Source of the DNA: JBMNTU01 sp050945895
Lineage (GTDB): Bacteria > Bacillota > Clostridia > Christensenellales > Christensenellaceae
Direction: 5' to 3'
Length of the DNA: 23,473 nucleotides
Assembly (NCBI GenBank): GCA_050945895.1
Contig: JBMNTU010000024.1
Location: 1-23,473, forward strand
Below, piece by piece: positions 23,211 to 23,473 of the stretch. The notes beneath the pieces are model-generated. The model searched no databases. It saw nothing but the letters and a program-made list of their open reading frames with translations, and had not been told where the DNA came from. The stretch's first letter is position 1, and each line of letters begins with the position of its first letter. The translations under genes and the position numbers were made by a program.

Positions 23211-23381
23211 AGTTTTACCTCCGGTAGTTCGAAAGTGAATTTTACTCCAGCGTGGATACGAAATTTATTCTACCATAAAATGCGGTCTGCCGGAAGCATA
23301 TTCTTTACTTGCGGTGGCTGCGGACGGTTACTAAAAAGGAGAGATTTTTGCAAACTTAGTGTAAAATAATCATTGGCAAAA

Positions 23382-23406
23382 GGGAGGCGTCCAGAAGGCG
23401 CCTCCC
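23382..23406. terminator. GC-rich hairpin in the right-hand intergenic region
   Basis: GGGAGGCG (23382-23389) pairs with CGCCTCCC (23399-23406) around a 9-nt loop. On the minus strand it is followed by TTTTGCC, so it could end a transcript arriving from the right. It may equally be a leader element of a plus-strand gene. Confidence 0.4.
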
Positions 23407-23410
23407 ACAG

Positions 23411-23460
23411 ATACACACTTGATATAATGATTTTGGAAAAGAATCAATCAAGGAGTGTAT
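23411..23460 (+). promoter_or_regulatory. Interrupted inverted repeat around a TATAAT box, before a possible downstream gene
   Basis: ATACAC-A-CTTGAT (23411-23423) faces ATCAAG-GA-GTGTAT (23447-23460), giving 12 paired bases with a small internal loop and a 23-nt spacer holding TATAAT (23423-23428). The right arm contains AAGGAG, a Shine-Dalgarno-like site that could serve an ATG at 23469. The gene itself would lie outside the window. Confidence 0.35.
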
Positions 23461-23473
23461 GCAGTAATATGGT

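Overview
The window looks like chromosomal DNA of an anaerobic Bacillota (Clostridia-type) bacterium. The signs are strong AGGAGG-type ribosome binding sites, an oxygen-sensitive hybrid-cluster protein, a Hpt/lipoprotein/TadA block with Firmicute-like sequences, an elongator tRNA-Met very like that of low-GC Gram-positives, and XRE-cupin regulators. A species cannot be named from the sequence alone.

Layout. (1) Positions 1-4500 are a degenerate accessory region. It holds an unrecognised protein with a C-terminal membrane anchor, a decaying CPBP-family intramembrane protease copy, an intact divergent Lgt-family protein, a broken IS1-like transposase remnant, a truncated second Lgt copy, and an intact second CPBP protease. 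About 550 bp with no intact gene follows, running up to the 3' end of a tRNA-Met gene. (2) Positions 4500-8350 are housekeeping-like: tRNA-Met(CAT) with its own promoter and tandem terminators, a small coiled-coil protein, a stand-alone Hpt protein, a lipoprotein overlapping tadA, a Cys-rich DUF6485-like protein, a GNAT acetyltransferase, and convergent rmuC. (3) Positions 8350-13240 hold an XRE-cupin regulator followed by a complete spermidine/putrescine transporter, potABCD. The regulator promoter is bracketed by two near-identical operator-like dyads. (4) Positions 13446-18960 hold a MaoC-type hot-dog protein facing a four-gene same-strand cluster: archaeal-type phosphoglycerate kinase, archaeal-type (type II) glyceraldehyde-3-phosphate dehydrogenase, malic enzyme and a LarA-family 2-hydroxyacid racemase. 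(5) Positions 19109-23210, on the minus strand, hold hybrid-cluster protein Hcp, then an XRE-cupin regulator followed by a medium-chain-type acyl-CoA synthetase. The last 260 bp hold dyad structures that may precede a gene beyond the window.

How the genes may work together. The archaeal-type Pgk and GAPDH pair carries out the two lower-glycolysis/gluconeogenesis steps around 1,3-bisphosphoglycerate. With malic enzyme (malate to pyruvate) and a LarA homologue (epimerises 2-hydroxyacids), the cluster reads as an organic-acid/triose-phosphate module; that is inference from gene order. The most unusual parts are this archaeal-like pair in a bacterial background and the duplicated, partly ruined Lgt/CPBP membrane module next to a C-terminally anchored protein.
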